64,000 nt of DNA from Fuscovulum blasticum DSM 2131 (GCF_003034965.1 NZ_PZKE01000008.1:118283-182282), one strand, 5' to 3'; positions 52,897-62,413 are shown, counted from the first letter of the stretch. A program made the numbers and translations. The notes: generated by a model from the sequence alone, not told the origin.

Positions 52897-53799
52897 ATGG
52901 ACCTGACCGTTGGCTCCAACGCCTTTTTCTGGACCGCCGAAACCGTGCGCGATTTCTATGACGCGCTTGCCACCACCCCGGTTTCCCGCGTGGTGATCGG
53001 CGAATGGGTCTGCTCGAAGCGGCTGCCGTTCTGGCAGGACGAAATTCCCGGCGCGGTCGAGGCCCTGCTGGCCGGCGGAAAGGAGGTGGCCGTCACCTCG
53101 CTGGCGCTGATCACGCTGAAACGCGAACGCAAGCAGACCGATGATCTGGTCGCCATGGGCCTGCCGGTCGAGGTGAACGACCTGTCGGCCCTGCGCCACA
53201 TTCCCGAAGGCACGCCGTTCTGGGTGGGGCCGATGGTGAACGTCTATAACGAAGGCACGGTGAACTGGCTGGCGCGTCGCGGCGCCACCCGCATCTGCCT
53301 GCCGCCCGAACTGCCGCTGCCCGCCATTGCCACGCTGGCGAAGGCCGGGGCCGAGGCTGGCGTCGCGGTCGAGGTCTGGGCGCATGGCCGCGCGCCGCTG
53401 GCGATCTCGGGCCGCTGCTACCACGCCCGGCTGACCGACCGCGCCAAGGACAGTTGCCAGTTCGTCTGCGGCGATGACCCGGACGGTCGCGATGTCGATA
53501 CGCTGGACGGCCACGCCTTCCTGACGGTGAACGGGGTGCAGACGCTGGGCCGCGCCGTGACCACGGTCGCCCGCCAGATCAACGCCTTGCGCGAAGCGGG
53601 CGTCGCCGCGCTGCGGCTGTCGCCCCATGTCGGCGATTTCGTCGCGGTGGCCGAAGCCTATGCCGCCCGTCTGGCCGCGCCCGACGGCAGCGGTCCCGAT
53701 CTGGTGGCCGAACTGCGCCGCCTGATGCCGGGGGCCGAATTCTGCGATGGTTTCGTCCGCGGGGATGTCGGCAGCAGCTTCAGCGGCGCGGCGGCCTGA
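52897..53799 (+). CDS. ubiV: oxygen-independent ubiquinone hydroxylation protein UbiV (U32 family)
   Basis: 300 residues. Partner of UbiU with its own [4Fe-4S] cysteines: GEWVCSKRLPF near residue 41, then GRCYHARLT and DSCQFVCGDD. GGAGGTGA precedes the ATG at 52897, four bases after the ubiU stop. A perfect terminator ends the operon. Confidence 0.93.
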   Translation: MDLTVGSNAFFWTAETVRDFYDALATTPVSRVVIGEWVCSKRLPFWQDEIPGAVEALLAGGKEVAVTSLALITLKRERKQTDDLVAMGLPVEVNDLSALRHIPEGTPFWVGPMVNVYNEGTVNWLARRGATRICLPPELPLPAIATLAKAGAEAGVAVEVWAHGRAPLAISGRCYHARLTDRAKDSCQFVCGDDPDGRDVDTLDGHAFLTVNGVQTLGRAVTTVARQINALREAGVAALRLSPHVGDFVAVAEAYAARLAAPDGSGPDLVAELRRLMPGAEFCDGFVRGDVGSSFSGAAA

Positions 53800-53819
53800 C
53801 CACTCCGGTCCGACAACGA

Positions 53820-53849
53820 AAAAGGGCCGGCGCAACCGCCGGCCCTTTT
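53820..53849 (+). terminator. rho-independent terminator after ubiV
   Basis: A 13-bp perfect stem from AAAAGGGCCGGCG to CGCCGGCCCTTTT with loop CAAC. Because it has A and T runs on both sides it may also end the convergent dipeptidase operon. Confidence 0.92.
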
Positions 53850-53865
53850 CCTATGAGTTCGGCGC

Positions 53866-54936
53866 TCACGCCCCCCAGGTGCGCTGCAACAGCCGCAGCC
53901 AGTTGCCATGCGCGATCTTCTCCAGCAGCGGCCGGTCATAGCCATGATCGGACAGCGCCTGCAGCAGCCGGGGCAGGCCGGTCACATCGCCAATGACGGC
54001 GGGCGTCGCGGCCCCGTCATAGTCGGACCCGAAGCCAAGGTGATCCTCGCCCAGATGCTTCAGCAGGTGATCCATGTGCCGCAGCACCGGGTCCCAGCCG
54101 CAATCCTCGCCCTTGCCGCCATCGGGCCGCAGGAAGCCCACGGCGAAGTTCAGCCCGACCATGCCCCCGCTGTCGCGGATCACCGCCAACTGCCGGTCGG
54201 TCAGGTTGCGGGACGAGGGCGTCACCGCATGGGCGTTGGAATGGGTGGCCACCAGCGGCGCATCCGACAGCCGCGCCACATCGTCAAAGCCCTTTTCGTT
54301 GATATGGCTCAGGTCGATCATGATGCGCAGCTTGTTGCATTCGGCCACCAGCCGCTTGCCGGCCTCGGTCAGGCCCGGCCCGGTGTCGGGGCTGGACGGA
54401 TAGGCAAAGGGCACGCCATGGCCAAAGATCGTCGGCCGGCTCCAGACCGGGCCAAGCGACCGCAGGCCGGCGGCGTGGAACAGGTGCAGAGAATCCAGGC
54501 TTTCGTCGATCGCCTCGGCGCCTTCCATGTGCATGATCGCGGCAATGGTGCCGTCTTTCAGGCAGGCCGCCACCTCGGCCGCGGTGCGGCAGACCTTCAG
54601 CGCGCCTTCACTGGCGCGTTCCATCCACAACAGATGCCCCGCCGCCTCGGTCGCAGGGCGGATCGCGGCGGGAAAGTCGATCAGGTCGGGCAGGGGCAGG
54701 CAATAGGGCGGAACCTCCATCTTCGCCTGATAGTCGTCGTCCTCCTCTTCCTCGACCACGGCGCTGCGCGAGGGCAGGTAGATCGCGAAGAAGCCGCCCG
54801 CAAAGCCGCTTGCCTTCATGCGCGGCAGGTCAAGGTCGCCCTTGCCCTCGCCCGTCAGAAAGATTTCCTCGCGCCGGGCTGGGTCAGCCAGCAGGCGCAG
54901 CAGCAGGTCGTTATGGCCGTCGAAGACAGGGATCAT
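53866..54936 (-). CDS. dipeptidase, peptidase family M19
   Basis: 356 residues, no signal or anchor. Zinc-site motifs: FDGHNDLLLRL at the N-terminus, HMEGAEAI, IDLSHINEKG, VATHSNAHAV and GSDYDGAATP. It is the last gene of a dipeptide ABC transporter operon (its ATG overlaps the ATPase stop), so it probably hydrolyses the imported dipeptides in the cytoplasm. Confidence 0.9.
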   Translation of the reverse strand: MIPVFDGHNDLLLRLLADPARREEIFLTGEGKGDLDLPRMKASGFAGGFFAIYLPSRSAVVEEEEDDDYQAKMEVPPYCLPLPDLIDFPAAIRPATEAAGHLLWMERASEGALKVCRTAAEVAACLKDGTIAAIMHMEGAEAIDESLDSLHLFHAAGLRSLGPVWSRPTIFGHGVPFAYPSSPDTGPGLTEAGKRLVAECNKLRIMIDLSHINEKGFDDVARLSDAPLVATHSNAHAVTPSSRNLTDRQLAVIRDSGGMVGLNFAVGFLRPDGGKGEDCGWDPVLRHMDHLLKHLGEDHLGFGSDYDGAATPAVIGDVTGLPRLLQALSDHGYDRPLLEKIAHGNWLRLLQRTWGA

Positions 54937-55709
54937 TTCACAGGTTCCGGTGTTGGGCCCAGCAGCCGGTCGGCGCTGGCGTCGAACAGGCTTCGGGCAT
55001 AGGCGGTTTTCATCTGCGCGGCGGCCAGCGCCTCGCGCGACAGTTCCTCGACGGCGCGGCCATGCTGCATCACCAGCACCCGGTCGCACATGTGGTCGAT
55101 CACGGCCAGATCATGGCTGACCATCAGGAAGGTCAACCCATGTTCGGCCCGCAGGCGGTTCAGCAGGTTCAGCACCTCGGCCTGCACGCTGGCATCCAGC
55201 GCGCTGGTCGGCTCGTCCAGCAGCAGGATCTGCGGGTTCAGCATCAGCGCGCGGGCAATGGCCACCCGCTGACGCTGCCCGCCCGACAGTTGATGCGGAT
55301 AGCGGAACCGGAACGAGGTGGGCAGCCCCACATCTTCCAGCACCTGCATCACGCGGGCATCCGAATTGCCGATGCCATGGATCGCCAGCGGTTCCGAAAG
55401 CGTGCGGTCGATGGTGTGGCGCGGGTGCAGGCTGGCATAGGGGTCCTGGAACACCATCTGCACCCGGCGGCTGAAATCGCGCCCGCGCGGCGACGGGATC
55501 ACCTTGCCGCCAATGCGGATGGTGCCGCCCGACACCGGCGCCAGCCCGCAGATCGCCCGCAGGATGGTGGACTTGCCCGATCCGCTTTCGCCGACAAGGC
55601 CAAAGCTCTCCTTCTCGCCCACGGTCAGGCTGACGCCCTGCACCGCCTGCACCTCGCGGCCCTTGGCCCGGAAGGTGACGGAAAGGTTGTCGATCTCGAT
55701 CAGGCTCAT
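54933..55709 (-). CDS. dipeptide/oligopeptide ABC transporter ATP-binding protein (DppF/OppF type)
   Basis: 258 residues. Walker A GESGSGKST near residue 42, signature LSGGQRQRVAIARAL, Walker B ILLLDEPTSALD. One of two ATPases of the operon, energising uptake of peptides. The ATG at 55709 is used; three palindromes separate it from the other ATPase gene upstream. Confidence 0.88.
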   Translation of the reverse strand: MSLIEIDNLSVTFRAKGREVQAVQGVSLTVGEKESFGLVGESGSGKSTILRAICGLAPVSGGTIRIGGKVIPSPRGRDFSRRVQMVFQDPYASLHPRHTIDRTLSEPLAIHGIGNSDARVMQVLEDVGLPTSFRFRYPHQLSGGQRQRVAIARALMLNPQILLLDEPTSALDASVQAEVLNLLNRLRAEHGLTFLMVSHDLAVIDHMCDRVLVMQHGRAVEELSREALAAAQMKTAYARSLFDASADRLLGPTPEPVK

Positions 55710-55731
55710 GCCGCACACCCCTTGCCGCGAA

Positions 55732-55798
55732 GCGGTTTCTTCAAAGAAACCGCAGCGGACCCTTCAAAGGGTCCGGCCCGGAGTTTTGCAAAACTCCG
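55732..55798. repeat. three back-to-back perfect palindromes between the two ATPase genes
   Basis: In order: GCGGTTTCTT/AAGAAACCGC (55732-55753), GGACCCTT/AAGGGTCC (55757-55774) and CGGAGTTTT/AAAACTCCG (55779-55798), each with a 2-base centre. They sit inside an operon whose other junctions overlap by four bases, so they look like an inserted mosaic repeat that could act on mRNA stability. Confidence 0.8.
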
Positions 55799-55821
55799 GC
55801 TCTCCCCGCCCGAACGCCCGG

Positions 55822-56670
55822 TCATCGCGTGCCCCCGTTGTCCTGCGCCCAGGCTCCGCTGCGGTCCAGCCCGGGCAGGGGGGCGCGTGGCCCGCCGATG
55901 CGGGGCAGGCAGTTCAGCAGACCTTGCGTATAGGGGTGCCGCGCCGCCAGCAGGTTGCCGGCCTGCACCTCTTCCACGATGCGGCCCTTGTACATCACCA
56001 GCACCCGGTCGCAGAACCGCGACACCAGCCGCAGGTCGTGGCTGATGAAGATCAGTCCCATGCCCCGGTCGCGCACCAGCCCGTCCAGGATCGACAGCAC
56101 CTCGGCCTGCACGGTCACATCCAGCGCGCTGGTCGGTTCGTCGGCGATCAGCAGGTCGGGTTCGGGGATCAGCATCATCGCGATCATCACCCGCTGGCCC
56201 ATCCCGCCCGAAAGCTCGTGCGGATAGGCGGCCATAACCCGTTCCGGGTCGCGGATCTGCACCGCTTCCAGGGCGGCCACCGCCTTGGCATGGGCCGCCG
56301 CACGGCCGATCCGGTCGCGCAGGCGCAGGCCTTCGGTCAGTTGCTGGCCCACGCTCATCACCGGGTTCAGCGAATATTTCGGGTCTTGCATCACCATGCC
56401 GATGCGCTGGCCCCGCAGGGCGCGCATCTCGCGGTCAGAGGCTTTCATCAGATCCTGACCGTCGAACACCATCCGGTCGGCCTCGATCCGGCCCGGCGGG
56501 CGGATCAGCCGCAGCACGGCACGGCCGGTCATGGTCTTGCCCGATCCGCTTTCGCCGACGATGCCCAGCCGTTCGCGGCCAAGGCTGAAGGACACGCCCC
56601 GCACCGCCTGCACCGGCCCTGTCTCGGTGTCAAAAGTCACCCGCAGGTTCTGCACGTCGAGAAGGGTCAT
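55822..56670 (-). CDS. dipeptide/oligopeptide ABC transporter ATP-binding protein (DppD/OppD type)
   Basis: 282 residues. Walker A GESGSGKTM near residue 40, signature ELSGGMGQRVMIAMML, Walker B LLIADEPTSALD, and the C-terminal HPYTQGLL that is typical of the peptide-transporter ATPase family. Its ATG overlaps the permease stop. The frame is open upstream but starts before 56670 are shadow sequence. Confidence 0.88.
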   Translation of the reverse strand: MTLLDVQNLRVTFDTETGPVQAVRGVSFSLGRERLGIVGESGSGKTMTGRAVLRLIRPPGRIEADRMVFDGQDLMKASDREMRALRGQRIGMVMQDPKYSLNPVMSVGQQLTEGLRLRDRIGRAAAHAKAVAALEAVQIRDPERVMAAYPHELSGGMGQRVMIAMMLIPEPDLLIADEPTSALDVTVQAEVLSILDGLVRDRGMGLIFISHDLRLVSRFCDRVLVMYKGRIVEEVQAGNLLAARHPYTQGLLNCLPRIGGPRAPLPGLDRSGAWAQDNGGTR

Positions 56671-57587
56671 TTCGGCGCACTCCCCGATTGCGAAGACCGG
56701 GGGTCCAGAACATCGCGCAGACCATCGCCCAGAAGGTTGAAGCCCAGCGAGACGATGAAAATCGCCAGCCCCGGCATGGTGGCCACCCACCACTGCTCGA
56801 ACAGGAACTTGCGGCCCGAACTGATCATCAGGCCCCATTCCGGCATCGGCGGCTGCACGCCAAGGCCAAGGAACCCCAGACCGGCAGCGATCAGGATCAC
56901 CCCGGCCATGTCCAGCGTGACCCGGATGATCACCGAAGACAGGCACATCGGCACGATATGCCCGGCAATGATCCGCACCGCCCCGGCCCCTTGCAAGCGC
57001 ACCGCCGCGATATAGTCGGAATTGCGCACGGTCAGCGTCTCGGCCCGGGCGATCCTTGCATAGGGCGGCCAGGCGGTCAGCGCGATGGCCAACACCGCGT
57101 TCTCGATCCCCGGTCCCAGAACGGCCACCAGCGCCAGCGCCAGGATCAGTCGCGGGAAGGCCAGGAAGATGTCGGTCAGCCGCATCAGCACCGCATCGAC
57201 CCAGCCGCCGAAATAGCCCGCCACCGTGCCGATCAGCAGCCCCAGCACCGGCGCCGTCACCGCCACAAGGCCGATGATGTACAGCGTGATGCGGCTGCCA
57301 TAGATGATCCGGCTCAGGATGTCGCGGCCGAAGTCATCAGTCCCCAGCAGGTTGCCGGGCGTGCCGGGCGGCAGCAGCCGGCGGCCCAGATCCTGCACCA
57401 GCGGGTCATGCGGCGCCAGCAGCGGCGCGAAGACAGCCACCAGCACAAGCAAAGCCACGATCACCAGCCCTGCCATGGCCAGGCTGTTGCGGCGGATGCG
57501 CAGCCAGGCCAGCCAAAGCTGCCCCAGCCGGGCCTGCCGGCGCGAGGTGGGGTTGGGGTCGGTCAGCCACAGGCGCAAGCTGCTCAT
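56667..57587 (-). CDS. dipeptide/oligopeptide ABC transporter permease (DppC/OppC type)
   Basis: 306 residues, about six transmembrane helices. The N-terminal helix precedes LLGTDDFGRDILSRIIYGSR, the DppC-type signature, and an EAA-like loop follows (DYIAAVRLQGAGAVRIIAGHI). It overlaps both neighbours by four bases. Confidence 0.9.
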   Translation of the reverse strand: MSSLRLWLTDPNPTSRRQARLGQLWLAWLRIRRNSLAMAGLVIVALLVLVAVFAPLLAPHDPLVQDLGRRLLPPGTPGNLLGTDDFGRDILSRIIYGSRITLYIIGLVAVTAPVLGLLIGTVAGYFGGWVDAVLMRLTDIFLAFPRLILALALVAVLGPGIENAVLAIALTAWPPYARIARAETLTVRNSDYIAAVRLQGAGAVRIIAGHIVPMCLSSVIIRVTLDMAGVILIAAGLGFLGLGVQPPMPEWGLMISSGRKFLFEQWWVATMPGLAIFIVSLGFNLLGDGLRDVLDPRSSQSGSAPK

Positions 57588-58648
57588 GTCCGCGCCCTCG
57601 GATCGACCAGCCGATACAGGATGTCCGACAGCATGTTCAGCGTGACGAAGGCCACGCCCACCACCACCGTGCCGCCCAGCACCGCCGGCATGTCGGCGGC
57701 GAACAGCCCGTTGGTGATGTAGAGGCCAAGGCCCGGCCAGGCAAAGATCGTCTCGGTCAGGACTGACCCTTCCAGCAGATAGGCATAGCTGAGGGCAATC
57801 ACCGTGATCAGCGGCACCATGACGTTGCGCATGGCGTGGACCCAGATCACCCGCCATTCCGGCATACCCTTCACCCGGGCCGTGGTGATGTATTCCTGCC
57901 CCAGCTCGTTCATCATGAAGCTGCGGGTCATCCGGCTGATATAGGCCATCGAGACATAGCCCAGCAGACCCGCCGGCAGGATGATGTGGCTGATCGCATT
58001 GCGGAACACGTCCCAGGCGCCGTTCAGCGCGGAATCGATCAGGATCGCCCCGGTATAGGTGGTCAGGGTGAATTGCAGCATCATGTCATAGGTCGGGTCC
58101 AGCCGGCCCGGCCCGCCCACCCAGTTCAGCTTGCCGTAGAACACCAGAAGGCCAATCAGCCCCAGCCAGAACACCGGCATGGAATAGCCCATCAGCCCCA
58201 CCAGACGCACGATCTGGTCGGCAATGCTGCCGGGCCGCGTGGCGGCCAGAACGCCCGCCGGCACCCCCACCAGCGTGCCGAAAAGGGTGCCCAGCGTGGC
58301 CAGCTCCAGCGTGGCGGGGAAATAGCGATTGATCTCGCTCACCACCTCTTCGCCCGACCGGATCGACCGGCCAAGATCTCCCTGCAAGGCGTCGCCGACA
58401 TAGATCAGGAACTGCCGCCACAGCGGCTGGTCCAGCCCCAGCGACTGGCGCACCGCCTCGATCTGCGCGGGCGTGGCGCGTTCGCCCACGATGGACAGCA
58501 CCGGATCAATCGGCACGACCCGGCTGATCACGAAGGTGATTACCAGAAGCCCCAGCAGCGTCAGCGCCAGCGTCATGAAGCCGGTCGCAATCTGCCGAAG
58601 CACGGAAAGGGCGCGCGAATTGCGCGGCGAGGCGGGGATTGTGGTCAT
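57584..58648 (-). CDS. dipeptide/oligopeptide ABC transporter permease (DppB/OppB type)
   Basis: 354 residues, six or seven helices. The DppB-like region has LGLDQPLWRQFLIYVGDALQGDLGRS in two parts and the EAA loop EYITTARVKGMPEWRVIWVH. The ATG at 58648 follows the binding-protein gene by 46 bases. Confidence 0.9.
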   Translation of the reverse strand: MTTIPASPRNSRALSVLRQIATGFMTLALTLLGLLVITFVISRVVPIDPVLSIVGERATPAQIEAVRQSLGLDQPLWRQFLIYVGDALQGDLGRSIRSGEEVVSEINRYFPATLELATLGTLFGTLVGVPAGVLAATRPGSIADQIVRLVGLMGYSMPVFWLGLIGLLVFYGKLNWVGGPGRLDPTYDMMLQFTLTTYTGAILIDSALNGAWDVFRNAISHIILPAGLLGYVSMAYISRMTRSFMMNELGQEYITTARVKGMPEWRVIWVHAMRNVMVPLITVIALSYAYLLEGSVLTETIFAWPGLGLYITNGLFAADMPAVLGGTVVVGVAFVTLNMLSDILYRLVDPRART

Positions 58649-58694
58649 CTGGAAAACGGGCCGCCGCGCCCCTGTGGCGCGGCGGCCCTGTCGC

Positions 58695-60296
58695 TTACTT
58701 CGTGACCAGCCAGTAGGCGGCCGAATCCGCCGCACCGCCCGAGTAGAAGCCCGAGACATTGGCGCGCATCCCGTCCTGACGGGCCTGCTGGAACATCAGC
58801 ACGAAGGCCGAGCTGTCGCGCACCTTGCGTTGCAGGTCTTCATACATGGCCTTGCGCTTGTCGGTGTCCTTTTCCAGAACCGCCGCCTCGGTCGCGCCGT
58901 TGATCTCTGCACCCGGGTCCCAGGCGGTCCGCCAGGCCAGAACGCCTGCGTTCTTGGCCTCGTCGCTGTTGTCGGGGTTCCAGGCAAAGGTCGAGGCATT
59001 GGTCTGCGGATCGGGGTAGTCCGGGCCCCAGGTCTGCAGCGTGATCTCGTGCTGGCGGCCGCGATACTTTTCCAGAACCTGCTTGCCGTCACCCACATCC
59101 AGCACAAGGTTGATGCCGATCTGGGCAAAGGTGTTCTGCACCGATTGCGCGATGTCCATCCGTTCCTGATTGTTGCGAACGGTGAAGCTGACTTCCAGCG
59201 GCAGGGTCACGCCCGATTCCGCCATCAGCGCCTTGGCCTTCTCGATGTCCAGGCCGTAGGGGTTTTCATCCAGCGCCCCAAGGAAGCCCTTGGGCAGGAA
59301 GTTCTGGTGAACCACCCACATGCCCTTGAGGATCGAGTCGGTCATGCCCGAATAGTCGATCGCATAGCGCATGGCCTCCTGAACCTTCGGATTGGTCAGT
59401 TCGGCCTTCTTCTGGTTCAGCGCCAGATAGTAGATCTGGCCGCCCACGTCGTTCTGGATCTTCACGTCGGCATTGCCTTCCAGGCCCTGCACATCGGTCG
59501 GCGTCAGTTCGCGCGCGATGTCGATGTCGCCCTTTTCCAGCAGAAGCCGCTCGGTCGCGCCTTCCGGCACATGGCGCATGAAGACATTCTTGATCTTCGC
59601 ATCGCCGCGCCAGTGGCCGGCGCGCGCCTCAAGCACATAGCCTTCGTTCGGCTTGAAGCTCTTCAGGATATAGGCTCCGGTGCCGGCCGAATTGGCCTTC
59701 AGCCATTCGTTGCCAAGATCGCCGTTCACCTCGTTGGCCATCACCGTCTTCATGTCGACGATATTGGCCACGCCGGCGGTCAGGCAGTTGTAAACGAAGG
59801 ACGGCGCATAGGCCTTGTCGGTCTTCAGCGTCAGCGTGTCGCCGTCGAAGGTGATCATCTGGTCCACGTTTTCGGCGGTCAGGCCGAACTGGCTCAGGAT
59901 GAAGGCGGGGGTCTTGTCCATCTTGATCACGCGGCGCAGCGAAAAGGCCGCGTCTTCCGCCGTGACCGGATTGCCGCTGCTGAAGGTGACGCCGGACTTG
60001 ATCTTGAAGGTATAGGTCAACCCGTCTTCCGACACCGACCAGCTTTCGGCAAGGCCCGGCACCAGCTCGCCCGGCTTGGCCGGGTCAAGTTCGATCAGCG
60101 TGTCATAAAGGTTGTTGTTCAGGTCGGTGCCCGAAAACTCGAACGCCTCGCCGGGGTCGATGGAAACGATGTCGTCAATGGCATCGGCAATCACCAGCGT
60201 GTCGGCAGGCGTCTCGGCAAACAAGGCCGCCGGCGCGGTGCCGGCCATAAGAATCGCAACGGCCGCGCTGCGACCGAACCCGGACATCAGTTTCAT
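58695..60296 (-). CDS. periplasmic peptide-binding protein (SBP family 5) of the ABC transporter
   Basis: 533 residues. Signal peptide to about LFAETP, then the family 5 pattern: YDTLIELDPAKPGELVPGLAESW, DGLTYTFKIKSGVTFSSGNPVTAEDAAFSL in pieces, and TNPKVQEAMRYAIDY. GGGAG precedes the ATG. It is the first gene of the operon (binding protein, two permeases, two ATPases, dipeptidase), so the promoter should be in 60297-60479. Confidence 0.9.
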   Translation of the reverse strand: MKLMSGFGRSAAVAILMAGTAPAALFAETPADTLVIADAIDDIVSIDPGEAFEFSGTDLNNNLYDTLIELDPAKPGELVPGLAESWSVSEDGLTYTFKIKSGVTFSSGNPVTAEDAAFSLRRVIKMDKTPAFILSQFGLTAENVDQMITFDGDTLTLKTDKAYAPSFVYNCLTAGVANIVDMKTVMANEVNGDLGNEWLKANSAGTGAYILKSFKPNEGYVLEARAGHWRGDAKIKNVFMRHVPEGATERLLLEKGDIDIARELTPTDVQGLEGNADVKIQNDVGGQIYYLALNQKKAELTNPKVQEAMRYAIDYSGMTDSILKGMWVVHQNFLPKGFLGALDENPYGLDIEKAKALMAESGVTLPLEVSFTVRNNQERMDIAQSVQNTFAQIGINLVLDVGDGKQVLEKYRGRQHEITLQTWGPDYPDPQTNASTFAWNPDNSDEAKNAGVLAWRTAWDPGAEINGATEAAVLEKDTDKRKAMYEDLQRKVRDSSAFVLMFQQARQDGMRANVSGFYSGGAADSAAYWLVTK

Positions 60297-60479
60297 GCTG
60301 GAACTCCCTGAAAAGTGTTGCTCCGGTCCCGTCTGCGGGTCCGGTTCATCGGGCGATAGGACTAACGCCGGACACAACTGTCAATGGGTGTCCTGCCGCG
60401 CTTCTACAGGCCGGGTCTGGCAAATGGCGCGGTTCTGGCCAGTGGGCGGGGCAATGCAATCAAGGGTTGCGGGAATTCG

Positions 60480-61479
60480 TCAGAAAACCGCGTGCTCGCC
60501 CAAGTCTACCGTCACCTCGCCGCGGATCAGCTTTTCGTAGTAATCGAAAAGTGTTTCCGTTCCTGTCTCGGGCGTGGCGCCGGCATCGTAACGCCCTGTT
60601 CCCGCATCCAGAACCAGCATCGACTCGGTCGCGTAATAGCGGCCGATCCGTGCGAATTCCGCCTTGTCGGCGGCCTTGGCCGACAGTTTTCCCGCAAGCG
60701 TCAGGCCGGCGATGATCGCATCCATCAGCCCCACCGGAACCTGCCGGAACTTCGGTTCAAGCCCCAGCCGCCGGAACAGCCACTCGCCCTGATCGCGCGG
60801 GGTGATGGCGGGGCCGGGGCCGCCGATTGGCAGGATGCGGTTGATCCGCTCAGGGTTGCCCAGACAATCGGCCAGATAGGCGCCCAGATCGCCGTCGCTG
60901 ATCGGCTTGCAGGCGGTCAGCCGGCCGTCACCGAACAGCAGGAAGGGCTTGCCCGCCTGCACCCGCGCCACCTGACCGGACAGCGACTTGAAGAACGCCG
61001 TCGGCCGCACGATGGAATAGCGCAGGCCCGAGGCGATCAGCGCCGCCTCGAAGGCCAGTTTGGCCTGCTGGAACGCCAGCAGCGGCCTTTGCACGCAGAT
61101 CGCCGACAGCAGCACCATCTGCCCGACCCCCGCCGCCTGCGCGGCCTGCAGGGCCGCCAGATTCGCCGCATGGTCTATGGCCCAGGCATCGCGCGGCGCC
61201 CCCGTGCGGGACGCAAGGCAACTGACCAGCGCATCGAACCGCTCTCCGCGAAACCCGTCGCGCGCCAGCGACGCCGGATCGCCCGCCGCGCCAAGGCGCA
61301 GGTCCACCGCGTCGGGCAGGCCGCGATGGCTGTCATCGCCGGGTTTCGGGCGCACAAGGCACACCACCTGATGCCCCCCGCGCCACCAGCGCCGCGGCGG
61401 TCGCGCGGCCGATGGTGCCGGTGGCCCCCAGCAGCATCACCCGCAGCGGGCGGGTCGGGGCAGGGCGCGCGTCAGTCAT
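60480..61479 (-). pseudogene. bciA: 8-vinyl reductase bciA, interrupted by a one-base frameshift
   Basis: The encoded protein would be BciA, which reduces the 8-vinyl group of divinyl (proto)chlorophyllide in bacteriochlorophyll synthesis. The long frame (60480-61367) has SCLASRTGAPRDAWAIDH, LLSAICVQRPLLAFQQAKL and RPTAFFKSLSGQV, as in plant and Rhodobacter 8-vinyl reductases. The NAD(P)-binding N-terminus (VMLLGATGTIGRATAAALVARG) lies in another frame, from the ATG at 61479 to a run of six C (61374-61379). Removing one C restores the sequence HQVVCLVRP and a 332-residue protein. Real mutation, phase-variable tract and sequencing error are all possible. Confidence 0.85.
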
Positions 61480-62413
61480 TCACGGTGTCCTCACAGGTCA
61501 TCGGCGCCGACCCTAGGCCAGCCGCCGCCCGGCCAGAAGGGGACAGAAGGGCGCGGGTCAAGCTGTCTTCGGTCCCAAGGCCCAGAATCCAGCCCTCTTC
61601 CGCCTTGGCCACCTCGGGCGCCGTGGTCAGCAGATCCGCCAGATGCCCCACCGCCTGCATCCCCACCAGCGCCGCCGCCAGCAGCCGCACCTGCGCGGCA
61701 TCCTTCACCTCGCCCGGTTCCGGCACCACCGCCCGGCCCAGAAGCGACGGCCAGACTTCGGCCAGCACGATTCCGGCCCTGTCGCAGGGCTGGAACGGCC
61801 AGACCGCCAGATCGGCCCCGAACCGCCGTCGCAGCCGCGCCAACGCGGCCTGTCCGGTCATTGCCTGCGATCCCACCGCCCCGGCCCCGCCCATCTGCCA
61901 GCAGGGAAAGGCCCCCTTCGCCCGGCTGTCGGCCAGCCGCCGTTCCGCCATCCCGTGCCCCTGCCGGGCATTCCCCTTGCGCGGCAGGCCCGGCACATCT
62001 TCCCGCCGGCCGTTGAACCAGAACGGTCCGATGCCTGGGAACAGCCCGTTCAGCCGCCCGGCCAGCGCAAAGCGGCACGGTTCCTCTGCCGCGCCGCGCC
62101 CCGGCGGCAGTTCCGTGGCGAACCAGTCCCACAGGGCCAGCGGATCGGCCCGCCCCAGCACCCGCGCGGCAAAGCCCGCCGGGTAGCCGAAGGGAAAATC
62201 GAACCCCGCCAGCACCCGCCGCCCGGCCGCCCGTTCACGCGCCAGTGTGGTCGCGATCCAGTCCTCGGCCACCGCCCGGTTGCGCAGATAGACCGGCGCG
62301 TCCCGGCCGCCATCCGCCCGCGCCAGCCCGGCCCAGATCGCATCCTTCACCGGGCGCGGCCCCCGGTCGCCGCCGCCCGACCAATCGGTGATCAGGATGC
62401 TGTCAAACCTCAT
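61472..62413 (-). CDS. conserved protein of unknown function next to mobA
   Basis: 313 residues, no signal or membrane helix. Notable segments are DSILITDWSGGGDRGPRPVKDAIW at the N-terminus (two parts) and GFDFPFGYPAGFA, which suggest an RNase-H-like fold similar to DUF429 proteins. Proteins at this place in Rhodobacter are often labelled as molybdopterin guanine dinucleotide synthesis proteins because of the neighbour mobA, but I see no direct evidence for that role. It overlaps mobA by 11 bases and bciA by 8. Confidence 0.65.
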   Translation of the reverse strand: MRFDSILITDWSGGGDRGPRPVKDAIWAGLARADGGRDAPVYLRNRAVAEDWIATTLARERAAGRRVLAGFDFPFGYPAGFAARVLGRADPLALWDWFATELPPGRGAAEEPCRFALAGRLNGLFPGIGPFWFNGRREDVPGLPRKGNARQGHGMAERRLADSRAKGAFPCWQMGGAGAVGSQAMTGQAALARLRRRFGADLAVWPFQPCDRAGIVLAEVWPSLLGRAVVPEPGEVKDAAQVRLLAAALVGMQAVGHLADLLTTAPEVAKAEEGWILGLGTEDSLTRALLSPSGRAAAGLGSAPMTCEDTVND

